From NCBI RefSeq assembly GCF_947623445.1, contig NC_135246.1, positions 19,154,288 through 19,218,287 of the forward strand: a stretch of 64,000 nucleotides of DNA, in the 5' to 3' direction. The position numbers and the translations under genes are program-made. The stretch comes from Clavelina lepadiformis (Eukaryota; Chordata; Ascidiacea; Aplousobranchia; Clavelinidae). The notes below the pieces were generated by a model. It saw only the letters and a list, made by a program, of their open reading frames with translations, had not been told where the DNA came from and did not search any database. Positions 38,389 through 52,400 of this stretch are shown one piece after another; within the stretch, counting starts at the first letter, position 1, and each line of letters starts with the position of its first letter.

Positions 38389-38508
38389 GCGGATGTTGAC
38401 AACTCATCAATCATCATCAATGATCGATTCATCTTCACTGCTCAAAGTCTCAGAGTTCCGGACGAGGAGATGAAGAGCTGGCTCCAGCATCTGGTCGAGT
38501 ACTTTTGA
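38389..38508 (+). CDS. PH-domain C-terminal exon (partial)
   Basis: After a plausible acceptor (AGAGAACTCTCTAG) the frame reads ADVDNSSIIINDRFIFTAQS, then LRVPDEEMKSWLQHLVEYF and a stop. The pattern FIFTAQS-x-EEM-x-x-W-x-x-x-L is the last strand and C-terminal helix of a pleckstrin homology domain, including the invariant Trp. About 100 bp upstream (from 38224) a second short frame, CNFYCKRKGDSKSC, resembles the early strands of a PH domain of the PHETA/Ses type, but frame and splice signals between the two pieces are not clean. This is either a small PH-domain gene whose other exons I missed or a decayed copy. Confidence 0.35.
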   Translation, partial: ADVDNSSIIINDRFIFTAQSLRVPDEEMKSWLQHLVEYF

Positions 38509-39290
38509 TGAGCTTATACTCATATGCAACGTCTCACAAATCAACGTCTTTTGACACAAGAAGAATTGGTATGCAAGAAGAATTAGTGTCTTGTTTATTT
38601 TGTGCTTTTTTAGCTTTCGTTACATTTAACTTCTGAATCTGCAGAATGCAAATGTTATTTTTGGTTATGAAAATAAGTTGTGTAAGGATGCTTTCTTTTT
38701 AAGAGAAGTAGATTTTACAAGTAATAGAAATGTTAGGTGTGCCTCTTCTGAATGCTCCATACCACCTATGCAATTACTGGATAAATATACGCTGTATATA
38801 TTATATATATATGATTATATGCATGTTGTAGACTACTGTAAACTTATTAAATAATATTATATCTACTTTTCCAGTAATGTTCACTTCCATTGTATGCTCT
38901 CTTCAATTTCTTTTAACTGTATAACATATATGTCTGTGTCTTGTTCAGTTTCGACAAAATGTCAATATTTTCTATGGATAGCTTGTAAGCTGATGCCATG
39001 AAACTTCTTGTCAGGAAGTCACGTTTTTATTAATTTATTTCCTCTGTTGAGAGCTGGTAGCAATTGGAGCAATTTGGCGGTAAAATGTAGAGTTAAATGA
39101 GAAGTAAAAGCAATGCAAGATGTGACAGGATTTTTGTTGGAGATAGAAATGTTGATAATGCATTATTTAATAGAATTATAAGATGAAATGTGTCAATGTG
39201 TAGCCAATCTCTAGAAACAAAATACATTACAATTTTCAATTTTTTGTAAGTTTGACCAAGTATAAACAGTAGTCGGTATAGTTTGCTAAC

Positions 39291-42126
39291 ATGAACAAAT
39301 CTCATCAAAAACGAAGTTTTCTTATTTATGTCATTATTACTTTGCAATCAATTGCTGCGTTAACTCTCAATGCTTTGAAAAGCGAATACATATATAGGGT
39401 ATGATTTTGTTTCCCTTTCATTATAAACATATTATATAACCGTTTTGCGAATTTGTTTTTGTCGTAAAATACCTGATATGTGTCCTATCCAGTCCTAATA
39501 CACCTAATAGCTGCTGTGTTGGTCACTGGTAAGTTGACAAAAAAGATAGAAAGAAGCGATGAATAACTGAAAGATATTGTTATTTGATACTGTTTTGACA
39601 GAAAGTTGCTGAGGCACATAACACCACAAAGTCAGCGACAGGAGGGTGCGGACAGAACAAGACTTCTCCAACTGACGTTCTTGTCCAGCAAGAAGTATCA
39701 AGGTAAGGGATTTAGTTTAACAACTTTTAACAGGTCTGAGGTATGTTCAACTTAATGTTGAAAGGTTCTGCAGTATTAGATCTTTGGTCATAAACTTTTT
39801 AGTTGCACTGTTTCTTAAAAATACTTTAATATTCTCTGTGCTGTGAATGTGTTACCTCAGTTGGACTCTTCTGTTCAACGTGACTTTGACAATTCCTGCC
39901 AGCCTAACAACAGTTTTGATTACATCTTGGGGAGACAGAGTGGGCCGTAAACTTATCCTTTCAATTCCAGTTGCAGGAATGACAATCAGTGCAGCATTGC
40001 TTTCAACTTCTATCTATTTGAAGTGAGTACCCTTGGTAATTTTTATTCCAGTAAACTGACTTTAGTTGTAGTAAATGTCTCATTTATTGTCTTTTCCAAC
40101 CGTAGTTGGTCGCTGAGCACACTGTTTGTTTACTATTTTCTTGCTGGCATCTCTGGATATTACGCTGCATTGTTAGCGCAAGGCAGCGCCTACCTGAGCG
40201 ATATCACATCCTTGGACAAGCGCGGATTGAGGTAGCTGACACAATTGTAGTCACAAACATGGGTAGTAAAAAGAATGAAATAAATGTTATTATACCAGTG
40301 ACATAAAATATTTCAAACTTTTTACAGATTTGTTATCCTGGAAACAGCGCTTGATATTGGTGGTGGCATTGGTGGATTGAGCACTGGCTACTGGGTAAAA
40401 GCTGAGGGCTTTTTCAAGCCAGTTGTGGGCATTGTAGGGATAAGTTTTCTGTCGTTTCTCCTCATTCCTATCTTGCCGGACTCAAGAAAAATACGAGATA
40501 TGAAAGATAAGACACAGTCAAGTCTAACTCATCAAGACCAACCTGAACAGACTAAACTTAAAAGACATGGAACATTCAATTTAAATGACAATGTCAATTG
40601 CATAGAAGAGTGTCCAAGTTCTTGCAGTACTTCTCAACATGACAGTGCAGAGAATGGCAATGGGGGTGGGTGTTCTACAGAGATGGCTTAGTTAAGCGAT
40701 CAATGTGGCTTGAAGATTGTTGGTGTGGTTTTAAAAGAAGTTTGCAACTTTGTAGGGTTGCTGCACCATGAGAAATACACAGCAGCGGATTTACTAAGGG
40801 CAGTTTGGAAAGTGTACAGTAGTGATTACAGCCACTGTGAGAAATGCTACAGTTCCTGCAATGACACATCCAAGAATGGCAAATTACGTTCAGGTTTACA
40901 CCGCAATTACTACAAGTAGCAGCATGTATAAATGTAGAATTATTGCAAATAACTTATTTGTTTTTGGTGTCTTATTGTCAAGTTTTGTTGTTTCCTCCAG
41001 AAAGGTGCAAGCATGGAGGTGGAAGATATCCTGGCAGAGTTTGGCGAATGTGGTTCTATCTTGTCGCTTACGCCTTCACCATGTATGTCATAATTGGGTC
41101 AACAATGGTTCAGACTATTTTCCTTCTGTCACCACCCCTCTGCTTCACCCCAATCCTAATCGGGATTAAAATGGTGAAGTTGCTGTTTTTGTTTCTACTC
41201 AAAAGAAACATGGCGCTTATTCATGAAATTTTTCATATTTGTAGGGTTTCGGGTTTGGCTTCTCTCTGCTTTCACCATTGATTGTGTTGCTTTATCAGCG
41301 GGTTTTTCACTTTGGAAATCATGTCGTAATCATATTGGCCCTCAGCTCGCTTGCTATTGGTTATTTGATCATGTCCTTTGCTACACAGTTATCAGTGGTG
41401 TTTCTGGGTATGAATTTTTGTACATTTAAGTTATTGTATTGGTACAGTCAAGTACTGTAATTGCCAATATGTTGCGTTTGATACTACTATATTGTCTAAT
41501 TTGTACTGTATACCTCATTTATGTCAATGTTCTATGTCATAATAATTAGCCGGTTTGTGACATAACCATGGATAAGGCTTAAAGAATAAAAATCTTACTG
41601 CCTACAACCTTATTTGTAGCGGCATCCTTTGGTCCATTCGTTACACCAGGAAAATCTTTCATCGAAGCCCAGATTTCAAGCCTAGTATCCGCAAATGAGC
41701 AAGGTTCCATGTATTAGAAAACCCATTTTTTGAGTTTGAATTTGTGACGTTGAAAAAGTATTAATTTTACTATGATAATGTACAACCGCCCATGAGGTTC
41801 CATGCTAAACTTAGCCACCCCCACTTTTCTCCCATTGAAGATTGACAATAACATACAAAAAACTACTTAAACATGTATCACTTTTGTTTCGTAGGGAAAA
41901 CTTATTTTGAAGATTTTTTTTTGACGAATGATAACCTGTTTCTGATCTTACATCTGTCTTTACAGGAGCTGCGTTTGCTCTTTTGTCTTTCACTGGCACC
42001 ATATCGTGTTTGTTGTCCGCGGTTTCGTTTTTGTTGCTTTACTCGGTCACTGCCGGGATATATCACGGCTTTGTTTGGCTTCATGGTTCTCTCTTCGCCC
42101 TCGTTCCAATCTCATTGATAATGTGA
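39291..42126 (+). CDS. SLC46-type MFS transporter
   Basis: Major facilitator superfamily, closest in layout to the SLC46 family (proton-coupled folate transporter and relatives). Exons 39291-39398, 39602-39702, 39861-40022, 40106-40231, 40328-40665, 40738-40893, 41001-41173, 41245-41407, 41620-41703, 41966-42126 total 1,572 bp in frame (523 aa; vertebrate members about 450-460). Evidence: helix 1 IYVIITLQSIAAL; a lumenal loop with NTT and NKT glycosylation sites; MFS motif A GDRVGRK after helix 2; a long central loop; GKSFIEAQISSLVSANEQ near the end, typical of SLC46; a last helix pair ending FALVPISLIM. Reading straight through exon 5 meets an in-frame TAG at 40689. A 72-nt intron (40666-40737, donor GTGGGT, acceptor TTTTAAAAG) removes it with matching phases. 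The final codons overlap a GTGAGT, so a further exon is possible. Substrate unknown. Confidence 0.87.
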
Positions 42127-43339
42127 GTTCCTATTTCAGTTTGTGACCTGTGATTTTGTATGATGAGGTTGCTTCGGTCGTTTATTTATTGATACTACGA
42201 GAGGTATATTTTCGGTATACCTGAGTCCTGACTCTGAAGGCTGCTGCTAGTATCCTCGCTCATACATTACTTGATAGATAAGCCCATCTGTGCTCTATTG
42301 GAAACTATTACCTCGAGAGCTCAAAACATAGAATGGTAGAATGAACAGCAAACGTGCATGCAGCGGTTGAAATACGAGGTTTACATAAAACCCGAAATGG
42401 GTAAACTGCGCCAACCAGCGACACAATAATAATACGTTAATGACCGCTACATTTGAACAAGAAGATTTCACGTCATTAGCGTCTGTGTTTTCTAGATTCG
42501 TGATGGTCTGTGATCGCAGGAGAAGAAGATTGCTCGGAGTTGGTCGGACGCTTGATGACGAAAATAGGCCATTGCTTCATTCATGAAAGCAATTAATGTA
42601 AAGCAGGCGCGAAGTGTCAATAATTTGTTAGATACAGCGTTAAAGTTCGATTTTATTGTGCACAACTGATCCGTCCGTTCCGTTTTTGAAATAAGTTTGC
42701 TTTCCTCCGACAAAAAATTTTATTCGAAATAAAATTGTACATCTACGTAAATTGTATTCTCGATCAGGGAAAACCTTTTTGTCAATTAAAATAAATGAAC
42801 CTGCAACAGCTCAGATATTACACGTCGTCGAAATATTGATTGATTGGTGAAATTGAAAGAACTCAAAGCTCGGACAATGCGCTGTAGATGACGGGACTCC
42901 TTTCACCCACTGACATCTTAACACCGGGGCGGACTAATTGTTAAAATTTGCAGACAAATACCATCCACACACCGGTCAAGTGAACAGGTCCATATTCTAA
43001 GGTTACATACATTCGGCATTATTAAAATTTCTTGACATTTAGAATTACAGCAGAAAGTGTTTGCATATTAAAAGAAAGCATAAAATCCTTATTGATAGTA
43101 ACTCAAGTCAACAACAGCAGGATTCAACGACGAGGCAGATGCGAAGCAAAACCCATTGGTCGGTGCAACCGATACATAATAAATTAAACTTTCCTGAGTA
43201 CAATGAAGATTATTCTGTAACAAGCACTGTTTGAAATAGTTTTAACGACAAGTACTTTTTCACTGTGACGTAATAAGCAGAGAGAGAGGTATGTAGGATG
43301 AGCAAAGTGATGCAAAGGAGGTTGGTGGCAGTCATGTGC
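42127..43339. other. Intergenic between SLC46 and PAQR B
   Basis: No gene, RNA or repeat family recognised. It lies between two convergent 3' ends. Confidence 0.5.
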
Positions 43340-45696
43340 TTAATGCTCAAAGGATAAATTTTCTTTGCGATTTCTATGAACCAAAGACCCAACTTTGCTT
43401 GCTGTGCTGTACACTATGAATAGCACAGCGGTTATAAAAAGAAACATTGGAATAACTGTTGACCACTCGTTTATGCCAAGAACACTCTCTTCCAGTTCGC
43501 TAAAAATGAAAAGGCAACTCTGTAAAATGAACTGTGACATGAGTTTCCATAAATAAGTTTTCTTATTTTCCGTAATATTTAAAAAAATAAAAAAGAAATA
43601 CTGCCCAGTCAAAGCTCATTGTGATTTTGTCGTACATCTTACCCGGCCTCTATGAGCGCTAGAGCGTGACGAAGCGAGTCTTCCGCCATCAAGTGTTGAT
43701 AGTACATGCCAAGAGCTGTAAAAATGTGGAACCACTGATGGGAGTGACCGACAATATCAAAGGTACCTGTTAGAACCGAAAGATGACATGTCCGAGGGTG
43801 AATCTTCAAGAACCGCTTGGACAGACCTTAGCCTATATGTAAACTACTACCGAATGTTTACAGTCCAGTACAGTTATTTATTTCTATTCCTCTATCACAA
43901 CTTTCGCCTTTTATAGCACTGTCGATTGTTACAACAGAACTGTAGATCAACACTTATTTACAGAGGTGGAACATTTTACAGCAAAGCTCTATCTAACAAT
44001 TCCCGCAAAACAGAAACATCATAAAAATACCTGGAAACCATTTCTCTGGAAACCTAGTAGCAACAAAACCAATCGCCGCTACATAAAAACAGGTCTGGAA
44101 GAAGAAGGAATGAAGATAATTGTCGCCAAGATGACAGACCTCGTGGTCGGTCGAAATAAAATTCAAACCTTCAAGTAATGAAGGTTGCAGCGTCATTATC
44201 ACTCTGAAGAAGAAATAAAACACGTCACTTCACGTTTTCGTGCAGTAGATTGTTTTAAAAACTTTTCTTTTTTCCATGAGTGAAGTTTGTACCGGTTAAT
44301 GCAGGGTACAGTGCAAATAGTATGACAGATAGCCGTCGGTCCGAAACGACATAGATATCTTTGTCGACAAAAGGGAAATCTGGATTGACAAGTGACGTAA
44401 GTGGCGAAAATTCCCAACAGTGACATCACATAGGGATAAGCTGGCAATGAGAGATGGTCTGTGATAAAACAACAGCTCGCTATGAAGGCACAATTGCTTT
44501 AGTTCGAAACTCTTTAGTTTAAAAAGCTAAATGTGGAAGGTTGTTTTTGGAATGTTAGAATTTCTTGCCTTAGGCCAAATCAACGCAAAGGAACTTTTCA
44601 AGTCCATTCGTTGTCTGTTGGGCTGGTTTCAAATGCGACATGTATAAAATTGTAAGGTTATATTAAAAAATTAGCAGTAAACTCCGATTTCTACTAACTA
44701 GTAATTTTTACAATATTGGACAGTAATATGTTAATATTTTATAATATTAAGGTTTTGGAGTTTGCTAAGTGAAATTTGGCTTGAAACAAGTTTATGTCTT
44801 GATAATTAAGAAACTTTACAAGAAACTCACGCTTCAAAATCTGTGCTCAAAGCTGAAACCCAAGTTACTTGCCCGAAATCTGTTAGCTCCAGCCCAAAAT
44901 TTTTTTTTATAGGAAAAGATAGAGCGTATTTGCATTTTGGCAAAAAAGTCGCGATTTACATAAATTCAACGAGTGCAGTTAATGGTACCTGTTTCAAAGC
45001 CGAAGCATCTATACGAGCACATGTAGTAATGGATGCATATGGCGGACGATAGACCGAAAACAGAGATACCGCCGTAGTCCAGGCAATAACAGAATTCCTG
45101 GGCCGTAGCCGAATAACAGTTGAACAGGTGAGCCAATGTACTCACCAGGAAAACAAAGCAACAACCTGCGAGAACAACATGACTTTGGTGTGCTGGCCTG
45201 AAAAACCTCTAGCCACGGCTTGCTTCAGTTTGTCTCGGAATTGTTAGTCCACAAATCACGGATCATTTATTCAACTTCTGCATTTCAAATATTTCGACAA
45301 AAAGTGACTCACCGATGGAGAAAATCCAGAAAGGGTACGTGACGTCATCAGTTTGGTATTCCAACGAGCAATAAACGTTGTAAATTCGAAAGCAGAAAAG
45401 AAGAAATGGGATGAAATGAGTCCAAGCGTTGAGAGTCTCGTTGGAGGGGTAAAACGCACTGGAAAAGTTTAAAAATGATTTATTCGTTAGGAAAAGTGAC
45501 TTTATGAACTCACAAACAGCAACATCGAACTGAAAAGTTGCAAAAACAAAGCTAAAATATCAACCTCTTCAAACAGTAGAACAGCGAAGAGGGATTTGGT
45601 CTATATCCATGCCATATATGCACTTCTACGGTGTCCTTGTGTACCTCCCAGCAAGGTCGCAGTTGAAAGGAACGCAGCCATTGGTCGTACTTGGTG
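43340..45696 (-). CDS. Class II PAQR receptor, paralogue B (first exon missing)
   Basis: Exons 2-8: 45565-45696, 45313-45458, 44989-45165, 44293-44458, 44031-44203, 43643-43766, 43340-43499. Lengths and phases match paralogue A (132, 146, 177 and 124 bp are identical; others differ by multiples of three). Motifs: WLRSFQLRPCWEV, IWHGYRPNPSSLFYCLKR, NETLNAWTHFIP, AHLFNCYS followed by LDYGGI, HSHQWFH, and GINEWSTVIP in the last helix region. Stop TAA at 43340-43342. The intron-6 donor is a normal GT here (GTATTT), unlike paralogue A. Exon 2 starts in phase 2, so a short coding first exon must lie upstream of 45696; I could not find it. Exon 7 is nearly identical at DNA level to that of paralogue A. 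Confidence 0.87.
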
Positions 45697-46259
45697 CTGA
45701 AATTATTTAAAAAGTTAAAACCTAATTTCAGTTTCAAACGAGAACAACATGTATATACCACGGAGTTGCTTAAATGCGTAGTCTATGGCATAATGACAAT
45801 CAATAACAATATCCAATATAAAGCAATAATCAATATCAATAATCTAATTCTAAAGCATTAATCAATTTACCGTGGTAAATCAAACATGTTTAAATACTAA
45901 AATACACAATGCCCTAATTCTAGAAGTACCCATAAACTGAATTCAGCTGATGTCCTATTCTGGAATCGTTTCGGGGTTGTTTTCCATTTAAAGAGCATAT
46001 GACGTCATCATCGTCGTCATAACGATGCTTGACATAGCCGTTGGGATGTTTGTGGATAGAACTGGTCCCGTTTTGGTCACGCATAGCGGTCTTCCAATGG
46101 CGGGGGTTTATGCGTTAATAATTATCAGAAACAAACAAAACGCTTTGCTACAACTTATCGTCATAGACATCATAAAATTGCCATGCTAAACCTGTTAAGC
46201 AAGGCGGTGAATAATTTAAGTTGATGTAACTTCACAAAAATTACGTGAAAAGTAGATTT

Positions 46260-46430
46260 TATCAAGTGGTGGTCAAAGTAACCGCAAGAGTTACTTGAGT
46301 AGAAATACAGTAACTCCCGAAAAAAACTGCTTCACTACAAGTAAAAGTATTGCCGTTTAAAACTACTCAAGTATGAAGTAGAACATCATAAACTACTCAA
46401 GTATGAAGTAGTTTGAGAAGTAGTTTTCGA
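46260..46430. repeat. Repeat with a 30-bp duplication
   Basis: Contains AACTACTCAAGTATGAAGTA twice, 30 bp apart (46361 and 46391), preceded by related TTACTTGAGTAG and TACAAGTAAAAGTA words in both orientations. It resembles MITE-like sequence, but the termini are not clear. Confidence 0.4.
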
Positions 46431-46599
46431 TCTAAAACATGAGGTTGTGAAAGCACAAGTTACCAAGAACTTGCTAAAAGCAATACAACTGCAGGGAAAC
46501 GCATAATTCAGTGAAACTAACTAGTTTCAGACATACTTTGTCAGAGCATTGTTACGTGAAATACATGAAGATCAAGTTGTAGACTGTACGTAAACGCTC

Positions 46600-46929
46600 T
46601 ACCGTATTTGCTTGAATAGAAACCGCACGATTTGATTTAAAATAAACAATAGAAGCACAGATGCGACAATAATTACACAGATGCGACAATAATAGCAGCT
46701 GTCGGATTAGCGGTTTTACAAAAAGAGGCAATAAAATTGCAGCTGACTTACTGTTTCCGTTTTCTTGTTACCAGTACTTATGGTAGATAAACTCAAATGC
46801 CCACTGAGCGCCAATTAAAAGACAGAAACGTTCATGTAATAAAAATAGAAGCCGCCCTCGAACAGAAGCAGCACAAAACGTTCAAAAATAAAAATAGTAG
46901 CCGCGGTTTATATACAAGAAAATACCGTA
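46600..46929. mobile_element. MITE with TACCGTATTTGC-type ends
   Basis: The left end TACCGTATTTGCTTGAATAG followed by AAACCGC matches, inverted, the right end GCCGCGGTTTATATACAAGA followed by AAATACCGTA. About 330 bp. Inside is a short direct duplication (ACAGATGCGACAATAAT twice, 46656-46693). No coding capacity and no clear target duplication. Confidence 0.6.
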
Positions 46930-49403
46930 TGTACAATTTATACACTGCCGCCAATAACCGACCCGACCATCGCAGCTTTGCAATTATTCAGAAATCGGCT
47001 TTCTGCATGGCAACGTTTAACCAACTGTTTACTATTTTCACACGAAAAGCAAAGCAATTTCCGGTTCAAGCCTCTATATACCAACTACACTCACATACCG
47101 ACGAAAGCCTGTCGAAGCCGGATACGTTTGGCGATGTAATAATCAAAATCCAGCTACAACTTTATCATGTCATAAACCTCAACCTAATTCAAACTAATCA
47201 AATTAACCTTTCTTCAGCAACCCAACGGCCGACGTTTATTGCGGTCTGGATGACCTACTAGTCAGTCATCGAGAAAACAGTCACTGTATTGAAAACTACT
47301 GTATGTAGCCTAATGATGACTAATGTATCATTTAGTCGATTTAGAATCAATAATGTGTAAGCCAAAATAGTCACATGTGCTTTTTAAATCAGTCATCCTC
47401 ACATGTCATACCTAAGATACTAACAGTCATGTAATACAAAACACAGCCGTAAAGATTTGCTATTATTTCAACACATAGACTAAAACATCCTAGTAGTGGA
47501 AATTTGGGCCGTTAAACTTTCTAACTTGGCCATCACTGGTAATATACAAAACTAGCAGAAGTCGAAAAATAACCTGTGCTATTAACCTTAAAGTACGGTA
47601 CATGTTATTTAGCCTAAGGCGGCCTACGCTTGAGATCCTAGCAATGCATATTCAACCCGGGCAAAATGGCAACTCTTAAAAACGCTTTTACTAACTTCCT
47701 TTTGAGGTTAGTTATGCAAATCATACGCAAAAAAGCCACATATGTTTAAGCTATTGCAAACTGTCTAAATGCATTACATGCCTCAGTGTTGCTGTAGTTT
47801 ATTTGAGCAAATAACGATCAAGTTGAGGTAGTTCATGTTTAGAACGCTAATATCTGATCGAGTGTAAGAGAGATTATGATGTCATAACCCCCTTCAGGCC
47901 TTTCATATTGACCTACGCAGGCGTAAACTGTTATTAGACCCTACACCTTGATGAATTATTATGAGTATAGTATAATAACACCTTGCGCATAAATTGCTTG
48001 ACTATTAAAACAGTGAGTTATATCTTCCCTACATAGCTATATACTATCATGCAAGCGTCGTGCTCTGCCCGTTAAATAATATATTAATTCTATCAACTAC
48101 GGGAAAGCGATTTGGTGCTGCAATAAAACAACTTACAGCACGAAATATTGATGCACAATCTACGCAATGTATTGATCAAGCAAAGTTCATGTTTGACTCT
48201 TTTTTTCTGAAGATAATCATCAGCAACAGGCAAAGCGATTGAGTATTGATAAATCAGATTTGAGCTGACGACATGATGATGGTTGTTTGCTTGTACAACT
48301 CTTGTTAAATACATTCGCACACTGACAAAACAGACATGTCGTACTTAAACTCAACTCCACTCGTGAAATATTTATAAAGGACATTGATGGTTTTGGTCTC
48401 ATGCTCGAACAGGCGGGACATTATAATCATCACGTTTCTTTCTGAGCCACTATCTCTGAAGATGTAATAAGGCGGCAAATAAGCTAATTCAGTAAACTTT
48501 AAAGCGACGTTAGTTTCTTGGTGAAATTGTTTGGAGGGTTCATGTTTTATCGCATGAGAGAGGTAAGACCTACACAGGAACAGATCTAAAATATTGAAAG
48601 AAGACCAAGATCGAATTTAGTCAAGTTTGGAAAAAATATGACAACTTATTGTTTTGGTCACGAAGGAATTATTCAGGGCATTCTGGACTTATTTTGCTGA
48701 TGATATTATTCTGTTTTCGATCTGTTAAAAACGTTTTCAAAGTTGCTTGCATAATGAACTCATGATAAATTTAAGCTGTGTGCATGACCAGGCTTTGCCG
48801 CCACCTTGTAAAATACACATTTGTCTAACTTGCAGTTAGCCTATAGACATCATAATTTGACTGTAAACGATTTTCACTAAATCTCTTTGAAATTGTGCTC
48901 CAGATCACCAGTTTTTTGATTTTGTAATTTTTTACTTTATTAAGCTGCAACGCGTAAAATAACTTGGAAAACGGCCAAATTAAAATAGCAACAATACAGT
49001 GCACGTAGAATAATAACACAGTAAAGAGTTTAAGAAACATCTCAAATTCACATAAGTTGTGTGCAAATTATTAAGTTTTTACACTTTTCTTGGACTATTC
49101 CCAATACCTAGTTTCAAATAAATATCGTAAATAAACTCGGCAAAATATGAGTCAGACACATCAAATCTTCGATAAGTGCATTTTGTTTGTTATCGAAAAT
49201 GGATGACTCTAATTATTTACTTATATTATAAGTCTATATCAAACCATACGATGTAAGTAATATTAAAGATAATCAGCATAGTCTATTATTTATTGCAAAA
49301 GCATAAGTACAACGATAGCCTGCATTTTCTGATGTATTAAGAAGGGTTCTCATAAGCTTGGAATCTGACCAAGTAAATGCTTCACAAAAAATCCGGTTGT
49401 TTC
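46930..49403. other. Intergenic between PAQR B and PAQR C
   Basis: No gene recognised. The first exon of paralogue B may lie near the start of this stretch or in 45697-46599. A 154-codon plus-strand frame begins inside the preceding MITE and is not credible. Confidence 0.4.
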
Positions 49404-52400
49404 TCACGTCTTTTTCAGGTTGCTACGTCTCCGCTGTTCTTGCACGATTTTGCCCAAAACTTTGCTGGCGTAGAAGCCAGAAGTGAAAATTATCGCCAAA
49501 AAAAATACAAAAGACATCAGCATTTCCCGGAAGGAGAATTTCAAGTTCTCGTTCTTTAATAAACTAAAAATTGAGAAGTTTTGTTACAACTTTGTTCTTT
49601 ACGTTTTGTGAAGGGTGCAAGTTCTTAAACTTTTGTCTCTCAGTTTAAAAACTGGAAGAAGTATTACAAATTTTTCGTCTAATTTTGAAATTACATCCCC
49701 TTCTTTTTATACACTCGATCAGAGTCATTTGGGCAGCAAACAATTATAGCAAACAACGTTTTCGAAGTATTCTTAATTTTTAAAACGTATACCATCAAGT
49801 GAATTGTAGAAAAGCACTTACCCTTGGCGCTTCAATTTAATAAGATCTAGCATTCCATTTTCGGCCATAACGTTCGTCATGTACAAACAAATTGCAGATA
49901 AAATATGGAAACACTGGTGTGAATGCCCCACTATGTCAAACATTCCTGTTACAAGAGCAACGTAAATCAAACTTGTGCACAGTTACACCATAACTGATAA
50001 AAAATAACTGTACTTTTTACATAATGGAAACTTTTTTCTTTAAATATAAAAGCGTTTCCATTCGATTAAGTCTGGAAATACTTTTTGACTTGAAAACTTA
50101 TAACTTTAACGGCTTAACCAGCAAAAGAAGCTTGAGAAAGGTTTAAAGACTTTTGCATTTAGTATCACTCTAAAAATCGATTGTCAAAGTAAAGGAATTG
50201 AAAACAATTGTAGCCTAATCACTTAAGTTTAGTTTGATCAGAGCTTGATCTACATAGATTTTGAAGCCGTTTAAACCTGGAAACCATCTTTCCGGTATTT
50301 TAATTCCAATCACCAATGAGGTAACGTTCATCAAGCACAAAATTAGAATGAATTCTGAAGGAAATCTTTCTTTTACCAAGTTGCATTCCGTCAAATTAAC
50401 ATGCCGTGAATTTTCAAAAATCTCTGGAAATTTTACGACAAAGAACCTTAATAAAAAAAAACGAAGTCATCAGAATAATACGAACAATAAAGAACTAAAC
50501 ATTGAGAACTGTAACTTATACATTAATCCTAAATCTATGTAGTTGAGTTAGATAGTTTAACTGGGCAAACAGTAGCGTTTAACAGAAAAATTATCGATTA
50601 AAATAACTTTTCCTTCTAGCGTCAAACACTCTGCCAGCTTGATGTGTGCGGTAATGCTTAATAGGCCAATCCTAAACCTGATTCGGAAGTTGTAAGCATG
50701 TGTTAGACAGATTAAGCTATCTGAGCATCACAGTATTACACGTTAATTAAACTGACGACTAACTAGCGCAGCACAACACTGAAGCGTTACCGATGGAAAC
50801 ACGGCGTTAACAGCACCCAGCAAAGGGCAATGAAAGGAAAAAATCTCAGTAACGTCTTCCACTGTTGACAAGACGGGTGGCGCGAAATGAAAGTGACGCA
50901 GACAATCAGGCCACACGCCACAGCTAATAAAGCCGGAAATGGAAGGAACAAATCTAAACATAGAAAGATAAAATACATTTCTTAGTTGGTTCCACGAAGA
51001 GACCATTGCAGTATATTGACGTTGACGTGATGATAAATTAAATAAAATGAAACATAGTAACACGCATTTGACTTAAACAGGGTGGCACCAGGGTATAAGC
51101 TAAACTTTCAAAATACCAAGTATACGCCATTAAACTTTTTTTCAAGCAAAGCTTCCAAAGTTCAGGCATTTCTTAGTACACTTGAAAAATCAAACTTATG
51201 CTTGCGAAAGCTCGTGTATAGAAGAATCAAAAATAAAGTTAACTTCAGAATGCCAACCTTCTTGTTTTTTTATTTTACTATAAACTGGATTAACACGGTT
51301 CCGCTACCATCAAAGTTTAGGCTTTCACATGTCTTGTACCTTCTAAATTTCCATAGCAATGTAAAGGGCACAAGTAAGCGTTTGTGGCCACGCTCAGAGC
51401 GAACGAAGTTATTCCAATGCTGCCGTAGTCGATACAGAAACAAATTTCCCGACCCTCTCCTGATCGACACGAGAAAAGATGAGCGCAAGAACTTGAGAAA
51501 AACAGGATAATGAGAGCTGCGTTTTAAAACAAAAATTAATTTTAGATCAAGGATTTCTAAGTGTTTTCACCTGATCACATTTGCCCACTACGAAAATTTA
51601 ACTTTGTTAAAACGCTTTTAAGTGCTCAGGTCTCGAATATAGACTTTAAATTTAAACCAGAGTTAGCCTTGGCCAACATAACCTAAGTTCAGAAATATCG
51701 GCTATATACTAGGCCTATCCTAAGTTCACTTAGGCTAAGCTCACGTTAACTTAAATTAATGTAAGCCTAAGTTGACATGACATTTAGGCTACATAAGAAG
51801 TTAGTCAATACACCGTTGGCAAAATCAAAAAATAATAAGAAACACTTTCTTCCTCACCAAATGTTTCGAACCAGAAAGGATAAGTCTCGGGGTTGGTGGG
51901 GTCATCTAATGACTGATAAATACGGTACGATCTCCAAATCATCAATGAAAACGGGATAAAATGGGTCCAAACGTTTAAAGTTTCGTTTGTGGGATAGAAT
52001 AGGCTACAAAATGTAAAATAAATGTAAAGTTACGTCTAACCAAGTAAGCTCGATTCTTTCAATACAGTAATGCTATTGGAAGTGGTAATAGTAACGCGAA
52101 TGATAATAATTCGTTTATTTTTCCTGGAAACTCTTTTGTTTATAAACATTTATGATTTATATTCCTGAGTGTATAATAAACCGCCCATTTATCAATGACA
52201 ATAGTTTAAATTCTTCAAACAGAAACCTTTTCAGACAATAAGAAATGGATGAAGGACTTGGCCTGTATCCGTGCCATATGAAATCCTCTCGGCTATCAGC
52301 GTAGATTTCTGGATAAGTTATCAACCCAAAGGAACGCATCCATTTGTCGTATCTAGCGCTGTGAGCAAAGAACAATTATTTTCTTTCACCAGTTTCGCGA

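Noticed and set aside
38216-38410. Minus-strand frame of 64 codons
   Set aside because: Overlaps the plus-strand PH-like exon and shows no domain of its own.
46797-47261. 154-codon plus-strand open frame
   Set aside because: It starts inside a MITE and runs across its terminus, has low-complexity composition and no family resemblance; chance frame.
50261-50542. Plus-strand frame of 93 codons
   Set aside because: Antisense to exon 6 of PAQR C.
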